Positions 43,247 through 55,083 are shown, counted from the stretch's first letter. The stretch is DNA of 64,000 nucleotides from Riptortus pedestris (GCA_019009955.1 CM032231.1:111630001-111694000); one strand, 5' to 3'. The notes: generated by a model from the sequence alone, not told the origin. Translations and numbers: made by a program.

Positions 43247-43781
43247 CCTCATAACAAAATTATGAATTCCGTTGTTTTTACTGAAGCTGGCCAAGGTAAT
43301 GAACTAATTGAATGTTTAAAACAACCTCATTGTAATACTTAAATGAAATAATTACATTTTTGAACCGTTTATATGTCGGTGTTATTGCTTGATCATAAAT
43401 GAGTTGTTTTTATGTTTTCTTTAAGTAGCCATTATTTATTTGGCGATTAAATTACAATCAATTGTTTGAAATTTGGAAATGATTGCCTTCATGATATGAG
43501 GATATATGAGGAAATATTTTGAAGTTTCAATTATTTCATTACGTTATGAGCATTCATTATGCTGAAAATGTTATGAAGTAGTTTTCATTCCAATAACTCA
43601 TGAAGTTATAATTAAAGAGTAATTTATTTCAACATTACTCATATTATCTCAGCGATATCTGCTTGTTCATATAATTTGATGTCGAAAAGCTCATTTGAAA
43701 CGGAAAACGCTATCTCTGGTCGTCACTTAAGTTAAGAACTCTGAGCTGGATACGAAGAGGTTAGTTTGTAGGAATGTTTTA
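43247..43781. other. AT-rich spacer, no gene seen
   Basis: Unique AT-rich DNA; no element or gene recognised. Confidence 0.4.
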
Positions 43782-43890
43782 TTAGCAGATTTCCCTTAAG
43801 GGTAATCAGCTATTGAGGTCGTACACGTAAAATCTTCTTCAAATGTTCCGATCCTACCAAGGAGAACACGAAAATGAGGTCCGTTCAAAG

Positions 43891-43945
<55 letters not shown>

Positions 43946-44420
43946 TGTTAAAGCTCTAGCGGTCGCAAATTTTTGCTTGATCGTTACCAAACTCGATATT
44001 TCAACGCTTTATGTAAAAATAAAGTCAGTAAAAATCAAGTTCGTTAATGGCTGAAATGGAACCAGTGGAAGGGGGGGGGGGGTTAGGGGGGAGGAATTTC
44101 GAAAATTCGAAAAATTCCGTTACTGTACGTCGGATCAAAAAATTGTATAGAATCAATCTTATTGCAAATTAAATTTACTATAAATATTGTTATATCATTT
44201 ATTCTCTTTTTTCAATATTAACCGAGATATTTACTTTTTTTTAAAGGTGTGCGGATAACTGGAGAGAAGAGATCGGCTAACTTCGGTCCCAGTCGTGAGT
44301 TTCCGCCAAAAGCTAGCTCGGCCGTTTCCGTTACCGTTCGGCTCTCGTCAAATTTCTCTATTGTGAACCTCCACGTGGGATATCTGCTCAGTTTACGCAT
44401 CTCCTGCGTGACGGACTTTT
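43782..44420 (+). mobile_element. Helentron-like element, type A, full length
   Basis: TTAGCAGATTTCCCTTAAGG with palindrome, (TA)n at 43893-43942, GTTAAAGCTCTAGCGGTCGC, an 11-bp G-run, type-A block (GTCGTGAGTTTCCGCCAAAA, GTTACCGTTCGGCTCTCG) and terminus CACGTGGGATATCTGCTCAG, TTTACGCATCTCCTGCGTGA, with one hairpin mismatch (CTC loop side), ending GACGGACTTTT. Confidence 0.92.
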
Positions 44421-44884
44421 TTTTTTTTTATTCTATGCATTTACGGAATGGAACAATATTGGATGAACAGATAATGACTTGATTGTGTCAATGTGAACGA
44501 TCGAATCAGGGGTTGAAAACCTCCACCCCCGCCCCTTTATCAAATCAAACGATATCCTTTACCAGGGATTACGAGAACGAGACATTGCCTAAAGGTGTTC
44601 GTAAGAGGGATGATTATGGAAGCGTGACCAACTGTGGTAATATGGTCAATTACCAGCCGATTTCCAGGAGGGCGTAATGGCTCGGCGGGAAAGCACAGGA
44701 AATTGTGGATGGCCAGTAATTTATGGATAACTGACTCAGATTCGAGGCTAATCATTCATTCAGATGAGGTATCTCTTAGAACCATTTGAATTTGACAATT
44801 GTGCACTATTGTTGTAATTAAGTTACGGATCGTCAATCTAGGGGACGAAAATCAAACTTCGACGTGTACAATACAATATAAAAA
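44421..44884. other. Unique island 44480-44830
   Basis: Balanced-composition, non-repetitive sequence: GAACGATCGAATCAGGGG, CCTTTACCAGGGATTACGAG, GAAGCGTGACCAACTGTGG, GAGGCTAATCATTCATTCAG. Overlapping 64-71-codon frames on both strands show no known protein. Possible conserved non-coding DNA. Confidence 0.3.
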
Positions 44885-46372
44885 GTTCGTCACGCAGGGG
44901 CTGTGAAAACTAAGCAGATTTCCCTCGTGAAGTTTAATAATAGATGAATCTACCTACTGGTACCACAAGCCACCGTCTATATTAAGTGAATAAATACAAT
45001 CGGAAATATGGAATTATCCCCCTCCTGACGGGAAGCGTCTGAAATGTAAACAAACAGTTTCTCCCAGCTTCTCACCTAGAAGAAAAACAATTACTGAAGT
45101 ATATCAGAATATAGCATATAAACTTTACTGAAAACTTTTAACCATATCTAGTACTGTAATTTATAATGAATCAGAGTAATCTTTTTCCCAATCATAAAAA
45201 TATTAATTGTCCAGGAATTTAAGACGGGGAGGGTGGGGGGTCACCAGAACATTTGTATGTATCTCGTTTAATAAGCTTCGAATAATGTGGTTTATTATAT
45301 AACAAAGTATTGTTTAAATAACATGAGCAGAAGTGGGGGGTTTGTTAAGGGCTGAAAACTGAAAAATGAAAATACCTCGGTTAATATTCAAAATAGAGAA
45401 TAAATGTATATAACAATATTTATAGTACATTTAGTGTGCAATAATATTAGTTCTATACAGTTTTTCGATCAGACTTATAGTAACGGAGATATTTTGAATT
45501 TTCGAAAATCCCCCCTTCAAACCCACTGATCCGATTTCAGCCATTAACGAACTTGATGTTCCTTTTAGCAGATTTCCCTTAAGGAGGGGGAGAATTTTGA
45601 AAATTCGAAATATCTCCGTCACTATAAGTCGGATCGTAAAAGTGTATAGAATCAATCTTATTAAAAATTAAATTTATTTACATTTATTCTCTATCTTGAA
45701 TATTAACCGAGATATTTATATTTTTCAGTTTTCAGCCTTCAGTAAACCCCCACTTCTACTTGTGTTACATAAATAATTCTCTGTTATATAATAAAATATA
45801 TTAATTGTAGCCTACATTCCAAATATTGTTTTCATTGAGCTTTTACTTTGTGAGATATATGCAAATACGTTCTGTTGACCTCCCCCCCTTCTTTTGTTTT
45901 TGGATTACTAAAATTTGAGTGTTTGAGATAAAACTGATTCTAATTCATTACAAATTACACCACTAGCTTTAGTAAATTATTTTCAATAAAATTAATATGA
46001 TATATTCAAATATATTCCATTAATTGTTTGTCTTTCCGGTCTATCTATGGAGCACTACGAGGTTGGCTTGCCTGCTTGTTTACAATTCAGCCTTGTATTG
46101 TACATTTACTGAGCATTCACGGTAGTGTTACCTGTATGTATATTTATCTATTGTAAACCTTCACGTGGGAAATCTGCTTAGTTTACGCAGCCCCTGCGTG
46201 AAGGACTTTATTTACATTAAACGATTAAACATCATGTCTGGTAACGATCAAACAAAAATTGCGACCACTAGAGCGTGAATTATATATATATATAATTTTG
46301 TACGGACCTAATTTTCGTCATCTACTGGGGTAAATGGAAATTTGAATAATGTTGTCTTAAGGGAAATCTGCA
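44885..46372 (-). mobile_element. Helentron-like element, type B, interrupted by another copy
   Basis: Host copy in two pieces: 44885-45566 (3' terminus GTTCGTCACGCAGGGGCTGT, type-B block, body to CGAACTTGATGTTCCTTTT) and 46211-46372 (TTTACATTAAACGATTAAAC, CGACCACTAGAGCGTGAATT, (TA)n, GGACCTAATTTTCGTCATC, CTTAAGGGAAATCTGC). Joining the pieces restores the family's TTCCTTTTTACATAAAACG order. The inserted copy occupies 45567-46210. Confidence 0.88.
45567..46210 (+). mobile_element. Helentron-like element, type B, nested insertion
   Basis: Begins AGCAGATTTCCCTTAAGGAG at a T-run of the host and ends CACGTGGGAAATCTGCTTAG, TTTACGCAGCCCCTGCGTGA, AGGACTTTA. Internal deletion removes everything from the 5' palindrome to the GGGGGAGAATTTTGAAAATT part of the body, including the microsatellite. 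Its type-B block carries ACCCCCACTTCTACTTG and TCTTTCCGGTCTATC. The target is a T-run, as expected for Helentrons (T|T). Confidence 0.88.
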
Positions 46373-46647
46373 AAAAATCAAATCCTATAAGCTCCAAAGT
46401 TCTTTCCTCGTGAAACCCACTAATTTTGCTTCGATATTGATTGCTAAGAGCATCAAACACTCCAGCAAATTTTTATGACGAAAATTTCTCTGTTTAATTA
46501 AAATATTGAAGTGAAGTGTGTCTTGAGTGAATAAAGCGAGATATACGCTCAAAATAAAAGGGAACGAGCACATCACAACTGTAGGTAAACAGTGTTAAAA
46601 TATAAAATTTAACAAGCTACATTACAAAAGTTTACACTTAAACGTTT
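46373..46647. other. AT-rich spacer, no gene seen
   Basis: A 63-codon minus frame here (46385-46576) has no recognised product; no repeat identified. Confidence 0.4.
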
Positions 46648-47233
46648 TTAGCAGATTATATCTCCGTTACTATTCGTCGGATCATAAAATTGTATAGAAT
46701 TATTCTTATTGCAAATTAAATGTACTATAAATATTTTAATATACATTTATTCTCTATCTTGATATATTAACTGAGATCATTGCATTTTTTAATTTTCAGT
46801 CTTCAGCAAACCCCAATTTCTACTCATGTTACATAAACAATACTCTACTATGTAAAAACCACATTATTTGAAGCTTAAATGCCATCAATTGTTTTCAAGA
46901 GACCTTTATTATACGAGATAAATGCAAATATGTTATGGTGATCCCCTCCCCCTTCTTAAGTTCTTACTGCTAAAAATTGATTGATTGACATAAAAATTAT
47001 TCTAGATATAGAAAATGGTGTTCAATAAAATTAATAAAATATATTCTGATATATTTCAGTAATTGTTTTTTTCACCTGTGAGAAGTTGGTACCCCTGTTT
47101 GTTTACGATTCAGGTGCTTCCCGTCTGGAGGTTTCTTATTATCGTTTGTATTTAGTCACTTGATGGTGCTATTGTGTTACCAGTATGTAGATTTATTTGG
47201 AGTTAAACTGCAGCCCCTGCGTGACAGACTTTT
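46648..47233 (+). mobile_element. Helentron-like element, type B, internally deleted
   Basis: 5' terminus TTAGCAGATT fused directly to TATCTCCGTTACTATTCGTC of the body; type-B block (CAAACCCCAATTTCTACTCA, TGATCCCCTCCCCC, TCACCTGTGAGAAGTTGG); 3' end lacks GGGAAATCTGC and jumps from GGAGTTAAACTG to CAGCCCCTGCGTGACAGAC. It has lost half of the terminal hairpin. Confidence 0.85.
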
Positions 47234-48005
47234 AATGTTACATAGAATTATCTTTGGTATAATTAATAGATATTAATTGTAGGACAGTAATGGCCCCCTG
47301 AAGAGGTGGAATATAGATCATGAAACATGTTGGCCATGTTTAATGAAGTCGGCGTGGAAAAAAAAGAATTTTTGTAGGTGACCATTAAAGTACGAAGAAT
47401 GCTCACAACTAGTTGCAGGATATATCCATATTCGTATATCAATGACAGTTTAAAATACCACTGTTTTAGGTTAATTGCCAAATTTAATTAAATCAGGCAA
47501 GGCACTGAGACCACAATAATAATGCTCCAGAGAGAAATCGCAGTTTGTCAGGTTTTGAGAAAGGTTAACCCATGAGTGTTTAGTCTCGAGTTTCCTGAAG
47601 AGGAAACCAGCACCCCACGAGCATATATATATCATTTCTTAATTATGATTAACGACATATTTCTGTCAGTTCTTCTTTCAATTGCCTCATTTGGAACCTG
47701 TTATTATTGGCGGGGCACTCGAGGGACTGGGTTACCGAGAATTCAGCTATCAGTTTCCGTCACTCTGGCTTCACACACATTCCTGCGTGAAGGACGGCCC
47801 CAGCGGAGCAACAATTAAGAAGACTAACGAACCTCAAGAGGTAGGCTACTAGTGGAGCTGAGTATCGATGTTCCGTGTTTACTTGTCGATCATTATTAAT
47901 CGTTTATACATCGATAGCTTTTAATTTAGGTTCAAACAACCAATGTTATTGCTACTTCGTTTTATCTCAAAAACATCTGTGTTTACAAATATTCAGAATT
48001 TTTCA
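47234..48005. other. Spacer with dispersed repeat and unique island
   Basis: 47275-47400 is a repeat related to 5566-5700 (annotated separately). 47560-47880 is unique and balanced (GTTATTATTGGCGGGGCACT, CGTCACTCTGGCTTCACAC, GACGGCCCCAGCGGAGC). The 80-codon frame at 47576-47818 is unrecognised. Confidence 0.3.
47275..47400 (+). repeat. Dispersed repeat, possible Penelope-like 3' tail
   Basis: GGCCCCCTGAAGAGGTGGAA, ATCATGAAACATGTTGGCC and GTCGGCGTGGAAAAAAAAG parallel the minus-strand copy at 5566-5700. Family assignment is tentative. Confidence 0.4.
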
Positions 48006-48701
48006 CTCAAGAAAATCAGCAACTAGGTTGTACTCATAACGCGATTTTCGAATAATGTCCATAGGAGATAATGAAAATGAGCTCTGCTAACGTTCTAGCA
48101 ACTTTTTTCTATGTTTACCAAGCTCAATATTTAAACGTTTAATAGGGTTTATAGGAGGGGTATTTTGAAAACTCGAAATATCTCCGTTATTATACGCCAG
48201 AACCAATCTTAATGCAAATGTAATGTTCTATAAATGCTCTTATATACGTTTTTTCGCTATCCTCATTATGAAGCTCGATATTTGAATTTTTACTTTTCAG
48301 CCTCCTCCGAACTCCCAGTCTTACTAATGACTTATTATCAAAAAGCTGGTTTATCATCAGATTTTCCGGGTATGTTTATTTGATTTATACCATATTCAAT
48401 ATTTAAAGTTTTATTCCCCATAATGTTCATATCCGATAATTGCTGAAATCTGATTAGGAATAATAAAGAACAATTTTACAGAACCAATCTAGTTAAAATG
48501 TTGATGCACTACACATTTTTTCTTAACTCAAATATAAAACTAGTTAGTCGTTCTTTCTTCTTTTCAGCCTTCAGAAACCTTCTCTTTTGCTTACAGAATA
48601 TATAGTGAGATGAGATTACAAGTGACTCATTGATATTGATACTTCCTGATGCACGTAGGAAGTCTGCTTAGTTAACTCAGCCTCTCCGTAACGAACGTTT
48701 T
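48006..48701 (+). mobile_element. Helentron-like element, type C, old copy
   Basis: Strongly diverged but collinear: AACTAGGTTGTACTCATAAC, GCGATTTTCGAATAATGTCC, CTGCTAACGTTCTAGCAAC (microsatellite gone), CTCCGTTATTATACGCC, ATTTTTACTTTTCAGCC, a second partial body segment, and 3' end GTAGGAAGTCTGCTTAGTTA, ACTCAGCCTCTCCGTAACGA. Confidence 0.7.
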
Positions 48702-48814
48702 AATAAATTGAAATTGGAATACTGGCAGAGTTTTGCCATCACTCATCATCAATTATATCGAATAACAGAATCAGCCGGTTAGCTTAATACTCTGGATTGG
48801 AACGTGAGACCCTT

Positions 48815-49415
48815 TTAGCAGATTTCCCTTAAGGAAAAACAGACAATAGATGCCTTATTTATGACGCAGAGCCGGCAGAAATCGGATGAGGGTGATGAGA
48901 GATAAATATCTCCGAAATTACGAGTCGAATAAAAAATTAAATTCTTTTTATTCTTTTCATCCGAGAAGTTGGTGATTTAAAAAAGGAAAAATGAGAGTTC
49001 GAAAAATCTTTGCCATAAAGAGGCGATAATATGTTCTACAACCAAATTGCAGTTCAATACTTTTGTAGGCTCTTAAATGATACCATGCAAAATTTGTATT
49101 TAAAACTAAAGATGAAGTTCGTTAATGGCCGATATCGGACTAGGAGGTGAGCGAGTGGGTTGAAAAGCGGTGTCATTTAGAACACCAAATAGTATCTCCG
49201 TTATTATGAGGTGAATACAAAATTGTTGTAGAATCAATCTTATTGGAAATTTAATTACCTATAAATATTATTCTGTACATGTTTTGCGTATCTCAAAAAA
49301 TTGGCGAGTTGTTTATACTTTTTTGTTATCGGCCGAAACTAAATACCACTTCCACTCATTTAAAGTTAACAATAAGTCAATATGTCATGACAAGTTTCAT
49401 GAAACGTCTTCTTCC
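48815..49415 (+). mobile_element. Helentron-like element, old, 3' truncated
   Basis: TTTTAGCAGATTTCCCTTAA at the 5' end, then diverged body (GACGCAGAGCCGGCAG, AAGATGAAGTTCGTTAATGG, TCGGACTAGGAGGTGAG, ATAGTATCTCCGTTATTATG, ACCACTTCCACTCATTTAAA, AACAATAAGTC). No 3' terminus found. Confidence 0.65.
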
Positions 49416-50378
49416 AAACTTTAGTGCATTTTCTGAATCGTTTTATTCTTCTTTCGATGCTCGTAGATTACGATAAAATGTGAAACATCGGATTCTTCAA
49501 TGGAATTTTAGACATTTCCATTCACTCCATCCCATAGATATTTTTAATTATACTTGAAAAAAAAAAAGATTTTGTATGACATATAGGTATCTAGGAAGTG
49601 AATAACACTTTAAATGATGTTTACAATGTTATAACAATTGTTCCCCACAATTGAAAAAGCTCTGAGTGGTAATTGCATTCTGGTGCAGTGAGAACTGCAA
49701 CCCATTGTAATTAGCCTGCAATAGCGCAAGTAATTATACTATTACAGACAATATTATTTCAACCTAGAGCAGAACCTCCTTTTGAATAAAGTCTTAACGA
49801 GCTTCGTACGTCAATGGTTAGCATAAGAAAGGGAAAATCAGGGATGAGATAATTGAAATAACACACCATACGGGGATAATTGTGAAGCGCTGCCGTAAAA
49901 AAAACATTTTCTAACTAGTTCATTAGTACAAAGTGTGAAGTACGGTAGGAATTTATTTAATTATACTTGTTAAGGGTCCCTGAAAATACAATGAACTTCA
50001 AGAAGGATGTTTTACATACCAATACATTGCGTTAAAATACAATTTGCTCGAGAAGCAGAGTGGTTACGTGTTAGAATTCGCCCCACGTACTAGAGATGGC
50101 TGCCTCAATAATCTAGCACCTAATATTGCACGATTAGAATCACAATGGCTACAAAATGTCCTCGTTTCACTGATATATATAGCTAGGAAATTATAAATAG
50201 TTCACTCCTGTAATTTTATTTCGGGTTACAGAGTACAAAAATATCAATACAATTATAGCGGTTCCGCGGGAAATAATGTATACTAAAGTTGTAACAAAGG
50301 TTTTAATTAGTATTAGTGGTCAGAAATGACTTGTACCAGATCATTTTATTCCAAAAAACTTTCCAAAAAAACTATAGT
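49416..50378. other. AT-rich unique spacer, no gene seen
   Basis: About 1 kb of AT-rich sequence with no repeat family, RNA gene or coding signal recognised. Confidence 0.4.
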
Positions 50379-50978
50379 GCTGCGTAAACTAAGCAGATTT
50401 CCCACGTGAGGTTTTACAATAGAGAAATCTGCCTACTAATAACAGTAGTAGTAAAGAATCTCTAAACCAAGGGACGAACAGTTACGGAAACGGCCGAACT
50501 AGCTTTCGGCGGAAAGTCTCGAATATAGCCGAATTCTGCCAACCACACACAATACAAATGGAAATATCTTGGTTAATATTCAAGATACAGAATAAATGTA
50601 TAGAACAATATTTATAGTAAATTTAATTTACAATAACATTGACTTTACACAATTTATCGATCCGACGCATAATAACGGAGATATTTCGATTTTTCAAAAT
50701 TCCCCCTCTAACACCCTCCTTCCACTGGTCCGATTTCAGCCATTAACGAACGTTATCTTCCATTTTACATAAAACGATTAAATACTGAGTTAGGTAACGA
50801 TCAAACAAAAATTTCGACCGGTAGAGCGTTAACAGACATATATATATATAATTTTGAACGGACCTCATTTTCGTCATCTCCTGGGTAGGATCGATGGATA
50901 TTTGAAGAAATTTTTCGAAAATCGCGTCATGAGTACGACCACAATATCTGATTTCCCTTAAGGGAGATCTGCTAAAAT
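50379..50978 (-). mobile_element. Helentron-like element, type D, 3' tip lost
   Basis: Starts within the hairpin (GTGCTGCGTAAACTAAGCAG); type-D block shortened (AATAACAGTAGTAGTAAAGA, GGGACGAACAGTTACGGAAA, GGCGGAAAGTCTCG), body, CGACCGGTAGAGCGTTAACA, short (TA)n, GGTAGGATCGATGGATATTT and 5' palindrome GATTTCCCTTAAGGGAGATC, TGCTAAAA. Confidence 0.87.
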
Positions 50979-52354
50979 GTTTATTAAATGTATGTATTGA
51001 CTAGAATATTAACAAAATATAGTACATTCCCCACCTTTGTTAGAGATTTGTTCCTGTTGCCTTCTACATCGGAGACCCAGCAATAAAGGCAACATGACGG
51101 AAAATTGCATTCACGTCAAGAAAGGCATAAGTGAGAAAATTCTAGCCCAAGTTATTGTTGTCGTTTGTAATAATATAATAAATAATAAGCAATAAAAAGT
51201 GGTATAACGTCATGTGTTTGTCATTTTCGCCCTCAGGATATCTACGGAGCTAAAGCAGCCTCTTTCGTGACAGATTTTTTTTTTTTTTTAATATTCGACC
51301 TTTTTATCTATTCCTTAGCTTGCTACTGAAGGGATGAAGGTTCTTGCACGATCGCCGTTCATCGTATAAAAAACAAAATTCAGGAAATGTTAAACATGTC
51401 TCCGTTAGGCAAATAGTTTCCCCTTCAATATCCGTGTGTAGCATCCACTTTCTCTGTGAATATCAGAGTCAAAACAATAAGGAAATAGCCAATGAAAAAT
51501 CTTCCTAATCTCTGGTATATTTGGCAGAATTAAAGCCTCAATACAAACTCTGTCCTGGAAATGTAAACAACAAGCAAGTAACAAACAGTAATTTCGTAAC
51601 TGGCCTCATATGACCGAATAATTTCGGGGCTAAAATGAGAAGAGTTTATCAATTCGATAATAGATAAGGAATTCCCATTTCAACTTCCCTTTCATGGTAA
51701 ATAACCACTTGATGTATAAGCGGAATTTAATATCTCTTGCCCCGTTTTCAAACGCCCAATCATATTTGAGTAATAAACTAGTTAATGATAATGGCCAGCC
51801 AAACATTTCGAAAACAACAATTCCTCATGATGTACAATTAACCGAGCGATTTATGGAAATGGAGTTGGTGTGTGAGGCTCATGAAAGGGTTGTCAGGAAG
51901 CAAGATAACACGCTAGGTGCATTAAATCTGTACCAATGCTGATAACGACAACATTTTAACTTGTTTTTTTTTCTCCCCTAACTCCACAATTCTCTTTCTA
52001 ACGAGGCCAGTATTTCATCCGAAGCATGAATTTTTCTCCCGCCCCTCACCCTTATCAATGGATGAGCGGTGACCCCTGCAGATGAGACCGGCGGATATCA
52101 CCCGTCTCGCAATCTCTACGATGGTGACTTCCTACCCAACATAACACATACATAGAGGATGTTCATAGTGCAGACACAACACACGTGCAAACATATTTAC
52201 ATTCTTTTCCTCAGTTGTTAATAACCAACTAAGATAATTGCCTATATTTATAGTTCGTTCCACGTTCATTTCTGTTCTAATCGAGCTAGAAGAAGTTTCT
52301 CATCGTAGTAGGTAGCAAGAATAACTATAGGCAGGATTCCTCATAATAATTAGA
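50979..52354. other. Unique sequence; island 51260-52170
   Basis: Large non-repetitive stretch. 51690-51945 holds an 82-codon frame without recognised product. 52000-52140 is GC-balanced (CTCCCGCCCCTCACCC, GAGCGGTGACCCCTGCAGAT, CCGGCGGATATCACCC). A fragment of Helentron 3' tip may lie at 51252-51285 (AAGCAGCCTCTTTCGTGACA). Conserved non-coding status is possible but untested. Confidence 0.3.
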
Positions 52355-52866
52355 AGCCCATTATGCAGGGGCTGCGTAAACTATGCAGATTTCCCGCGTG
52401 AATTTTAGTAATAGATCAACCTACATACTGCTAACACAACACCACCCTGAATATTAGGTGAATAAATACAAACGGTGATAAGAATTCTTACACCATCCGG
52501 CGGTAAGCGTCTCAAATATTAACAAGCAGGTCTGCTGGCCGACACGAAAGAAAAACAATAACTGAAACACATCAGAATATCGCAGGTTAATTTTATTGAA
52601 AACTATGCACTATATCTAGTACTGTAATTTATAATGAATCAGAATAAATTTTATCTCAATCAATCAAATTCACAAGAATACATTTGCATGTATCTCGTAT
52701 AGTAAAGGTCTCTGGATAACAATATTTGGTATTTAAGCTTCGAATAATGTGGTTTATTATATAGCATAGTATTGTTTACGTAACATGAGTAGAAGTGGGG
52801 GTTTACTGAAGGCTGAAAACAGGAAAATGCAAATAACTCGGTAAATACTCAAGATAGGGAATAAAT

Positions 52867-53962
52867 GAAGGGTCAGGGGGAAAAAAGATGAAAGTCACTT
52901 TTTCGTCGATTTTAAGATATTGGCGCTATCAAGGGGCTCTGAAGGAGTAGTATCATCTGGTAGAACAACAAGGGGGGAAAAGATGAGAATCGACCGAAAT
53001 GTCCATGAAAAGATTCGGGGTAAGGGGGAAAATAGATGAATGTCACAAGCGATGGTTTGCGATTCCTGTGCTGGGCAGAATAAAAATTATACCCTAATTC
53101 GTTACCTTCATCATTTAGTGACTGAGAAGCATCGTTTCGATACTGTTGAAGTATATTTTCCCATTCGAGGGCATTCATACCTCGAATGTGATAAAAACAT
53201 GAGTTACATCAACCAGCATACTTACGTTGTGTTGCCCGATGAATGGAGGGATGTTATAAGAAATAGCAGAAAGAGGCCGACGCCCTTTGCTCTGATCAAC
53301 TGCCAGCAAGAACTTTTCAAGACATGAACAGAATTCTTGAATCCTATGTACTTGAAAAATTGTCCCTTTCCCACTAGGCCCGTGCGTTGTTTAAAAGTCA
53401 TGAATGAACATCCTTCAAAACATTTTCAACGAAACACTTTCTGGTTGTTACATTGACGCTAAAATCCTTTGGAAACCACCAAAAAGGGGGGGAAACGCAA
53501 GAAAACGTCCTGCTCCACGTAGACCTTTAACTAACCTGTATGATGGACCATTGCCAATTTCTCAACCAAAGTTCAAAGACTTGCAACAACTAAAAAATGT
53601 TTGGTTAACCCTGCTGTGAAGGCGTTCTTTGAGAATTTGCCCAGCATAAATCCAGCAGCTGTTCACGATGACAGCGAAGATGTATCCCTGGATTACCCAG
53701 ATGAATAAATTTTCATAAAATTTTTTGTTCATTGTCAGTAAAATATAAGTTGTTCATTAAGTTTTTTTTTTCACCTTCATCATTTCTCCTAGGAGCTACA
53801 TGTGACTGAATATATTGATTACTAATATCTATTAGGAATTAATACACTAAAAAAGAAGATATGATTATATTACAAAAGGAGTTAATAGAAATCAAACTTT
53901 GTTTTTCATTTTTCTCGAAATCACTTTTTGGTCACTTTCATCTTTTTTCCCCCTGGCCCTTC
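52867..53962 (+). mobile_element. Cut-and-paste DNA transposon, Sola-like candidate
   Basis: 1096 bp with terminal inverted repeats of about 28 bp (GAAGGG[T/C]C then AGGGGGAAAAAAGATGAAAG at both ends). Flanked by AAAT on each side (52863-52866, 53963-53966); removing the element and one AAAT restores the Helentron sequence GAATAAATGTAT. Two further copies of the terminal motif lie inside the left end (near 52969 and 53015), like clustered transposase-binding sites. A 4-bp duplication and the transposase remnant fit Sola-type superfamilies, but I cannot confirm the superfamily from sequence alone. Confidence 0.85.
53040..53708 (+). pseudogene. Frameshifted transposase of the 52867 element
   Basis: Collinear pieces in changing frames: 53040-53325 (CDSCAGQNKN, then HRFDTVEVYFPIRGHSYLEC and LPDEWRDVIRN), a shifted piece to about 53430 (NPMYLKNCPFPTRPV), 53410-53610 (GCYIDAKILWKPPKRGG) and a last piece ending at TAA 53708 (KAFFENLPSINPAA). 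The 'D.CAGQNKN...F..RGHS...CD' pattern belongs to a family of DDE-type transposase-like proteins widespread in arthropods and cnidarians. The N-terminal half is deleted and at least three frameshifts are present, so it is inactive. Confidence 0.75.
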
Positions 53963-54321
53963 AAATGTATATAACAATATGTGTAGTACATTTAATTTGC
54001 AATACGATTTATTCTATACACTAGTAACGGAGATATTTCGAATTTTCAAAATTCTCGCCCTCTAAACCCCATCCCCCTGGTCCGATTTCAGCCATTAACG
54101 AACTTGATCTTTCTTTTTACATAAAACTACTAAATATCGAGTTTGGTAACGATCAGACAAAAATTGCGACCGCTAGAGCGGTAAAAGACAAATATATACT
54201 CGTATATACAGTTTTGAACGGACCTTATTTTCGTCGTCTACTGGGTAGGATCGTGGGACATTTGAAGAAACATTTCGAAAATTGCGTCATAAGTACGACC
54301 TCAATAGCTCATTTTCCGGAA

Positions 54322-54519
54322 AGTCCGTTACGCAAGGGCTGCGTAAAGTAAGCAGCTTTTTTTTTTTATCACAGTTAGAAGCTTATTTAAACAGGAATGT
54401 AAGCAGGACATGAGGTGTTTACTAGTGACTGTGGTACTTACAGCGAAATAACGGTTGAATAAAATCGGGGGTTTACTAAAGGTTGGAACAAGAGAAAATA
54501 CAAACAACTCGGGTAGTAC
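54322..54519 (-). mobile_element. Helentron-like 3' part, tandem to previous copy
   Basis: GTCCGTTACGCAAGGGCTGC, GTAAAGTAAGCAG and a T-run, then GGGGGTTTACTAAAGGTTGG, AAATACAAACAACTCGGGTA. This is a 3' end plus type-C subterminal region, joined to LINE sequence at about 54520. It begins 3 bp after the preceding copy's 5' end. Confidence 0.7.
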
Positions 54520-55083
54520 AACACAATTAAGAGTCATCATCACAAATGCACACAATTTCTAACGGAACATGGGCAGACAGGACATTATTTGAATTCAAGA
54601 CTATGACAAATGTACTTGCGACTCACAGACAACACAAAAAATTTTATATATGCTTTATGACTGTTCAACATTTAATCAAAATATATGAAATTTAATAATG
54701 AACATAATTTTAAAAGGAGGTAATTGGCCAGAACCAACTCATATTATATTTTATATTTAACAAGTATAATAAAGAACTTATAAATTTTATCAAAAGTATA
54801 GATATGGATGTAGCAAAAATACATTAGAATGTAATTTACTCGCAAATTAAACATCGGTTGAGTTTAACTTTAATTGATTTGTTTATTTTTTCATTTCATT
54901 TATTAATTTTATTTGTAATTATCTTACTTATTTTAATATTTTATTTTATTATTATTATATTTATATTATATTTGAGTAGATAGTTGATTAACGTGGTATA
55001 TATTGTAAAACAAAAATGTATTTACACACAATCATACATGTAATATGCCATGTGGCAATGGAACAAGCATTCAAATAAATAAC
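54520..55083 (+). pseudogene. LINE 3' end: ORF2 C-terminus and 3' UTR
   Basis: 54520-54690 translates, with one frameshift near 54600, to THK-type sequence: CTQFLTEHGQTGHYLNSRL, then KCTCDSQTTQKILYMLYDC. This matches the 'H.YTQFLTGHG.F..YL.RF......C.CG...T..H.LF.C' tail of R1/Jockey/I-type LINEs. The 3' UTR continues AT-rich and ends GGCAATGGAACAAGCATTCA then AATAAATAA at 55083, the usual ending of such elements. Severely 5' truncated. Confidence 0.8.

Larger units (their letters stand above)
52355..54319 (-). mobile_element. Helentron-like element, type B, split by a DNA transposon
   Basis: Left piece 52355-52866: decayed tip (AAGCCCATTATGCAGGGGCT), type-B block (ACTGCTAACACAACACCACC, GGCGGTAAGCGTCTC), GAGTAGAAGTGGGGGTTTAC, AAGATAGGGAATAAAT. 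Right piece 53963-54319: AAATGTATATAACAATATG, body (the G/C-rich CCCATCCCCCTGGTCCG), CGACCGCTAGAGCGGTAAAA, short microsatellite, 5' end ATAGCTCATTTTCC. The DNA transposon at 52867-53962 sits between the pieces with an AAAT duplication. Confidence 0.88.

Noticed and set aside
54322..54358. Terminal hairpin ACGCAGGGGCTGCGT as a transcription terminator
   Set aside because: It is the 3' terminal structure of the transposon family, found only at element ends on both strands.
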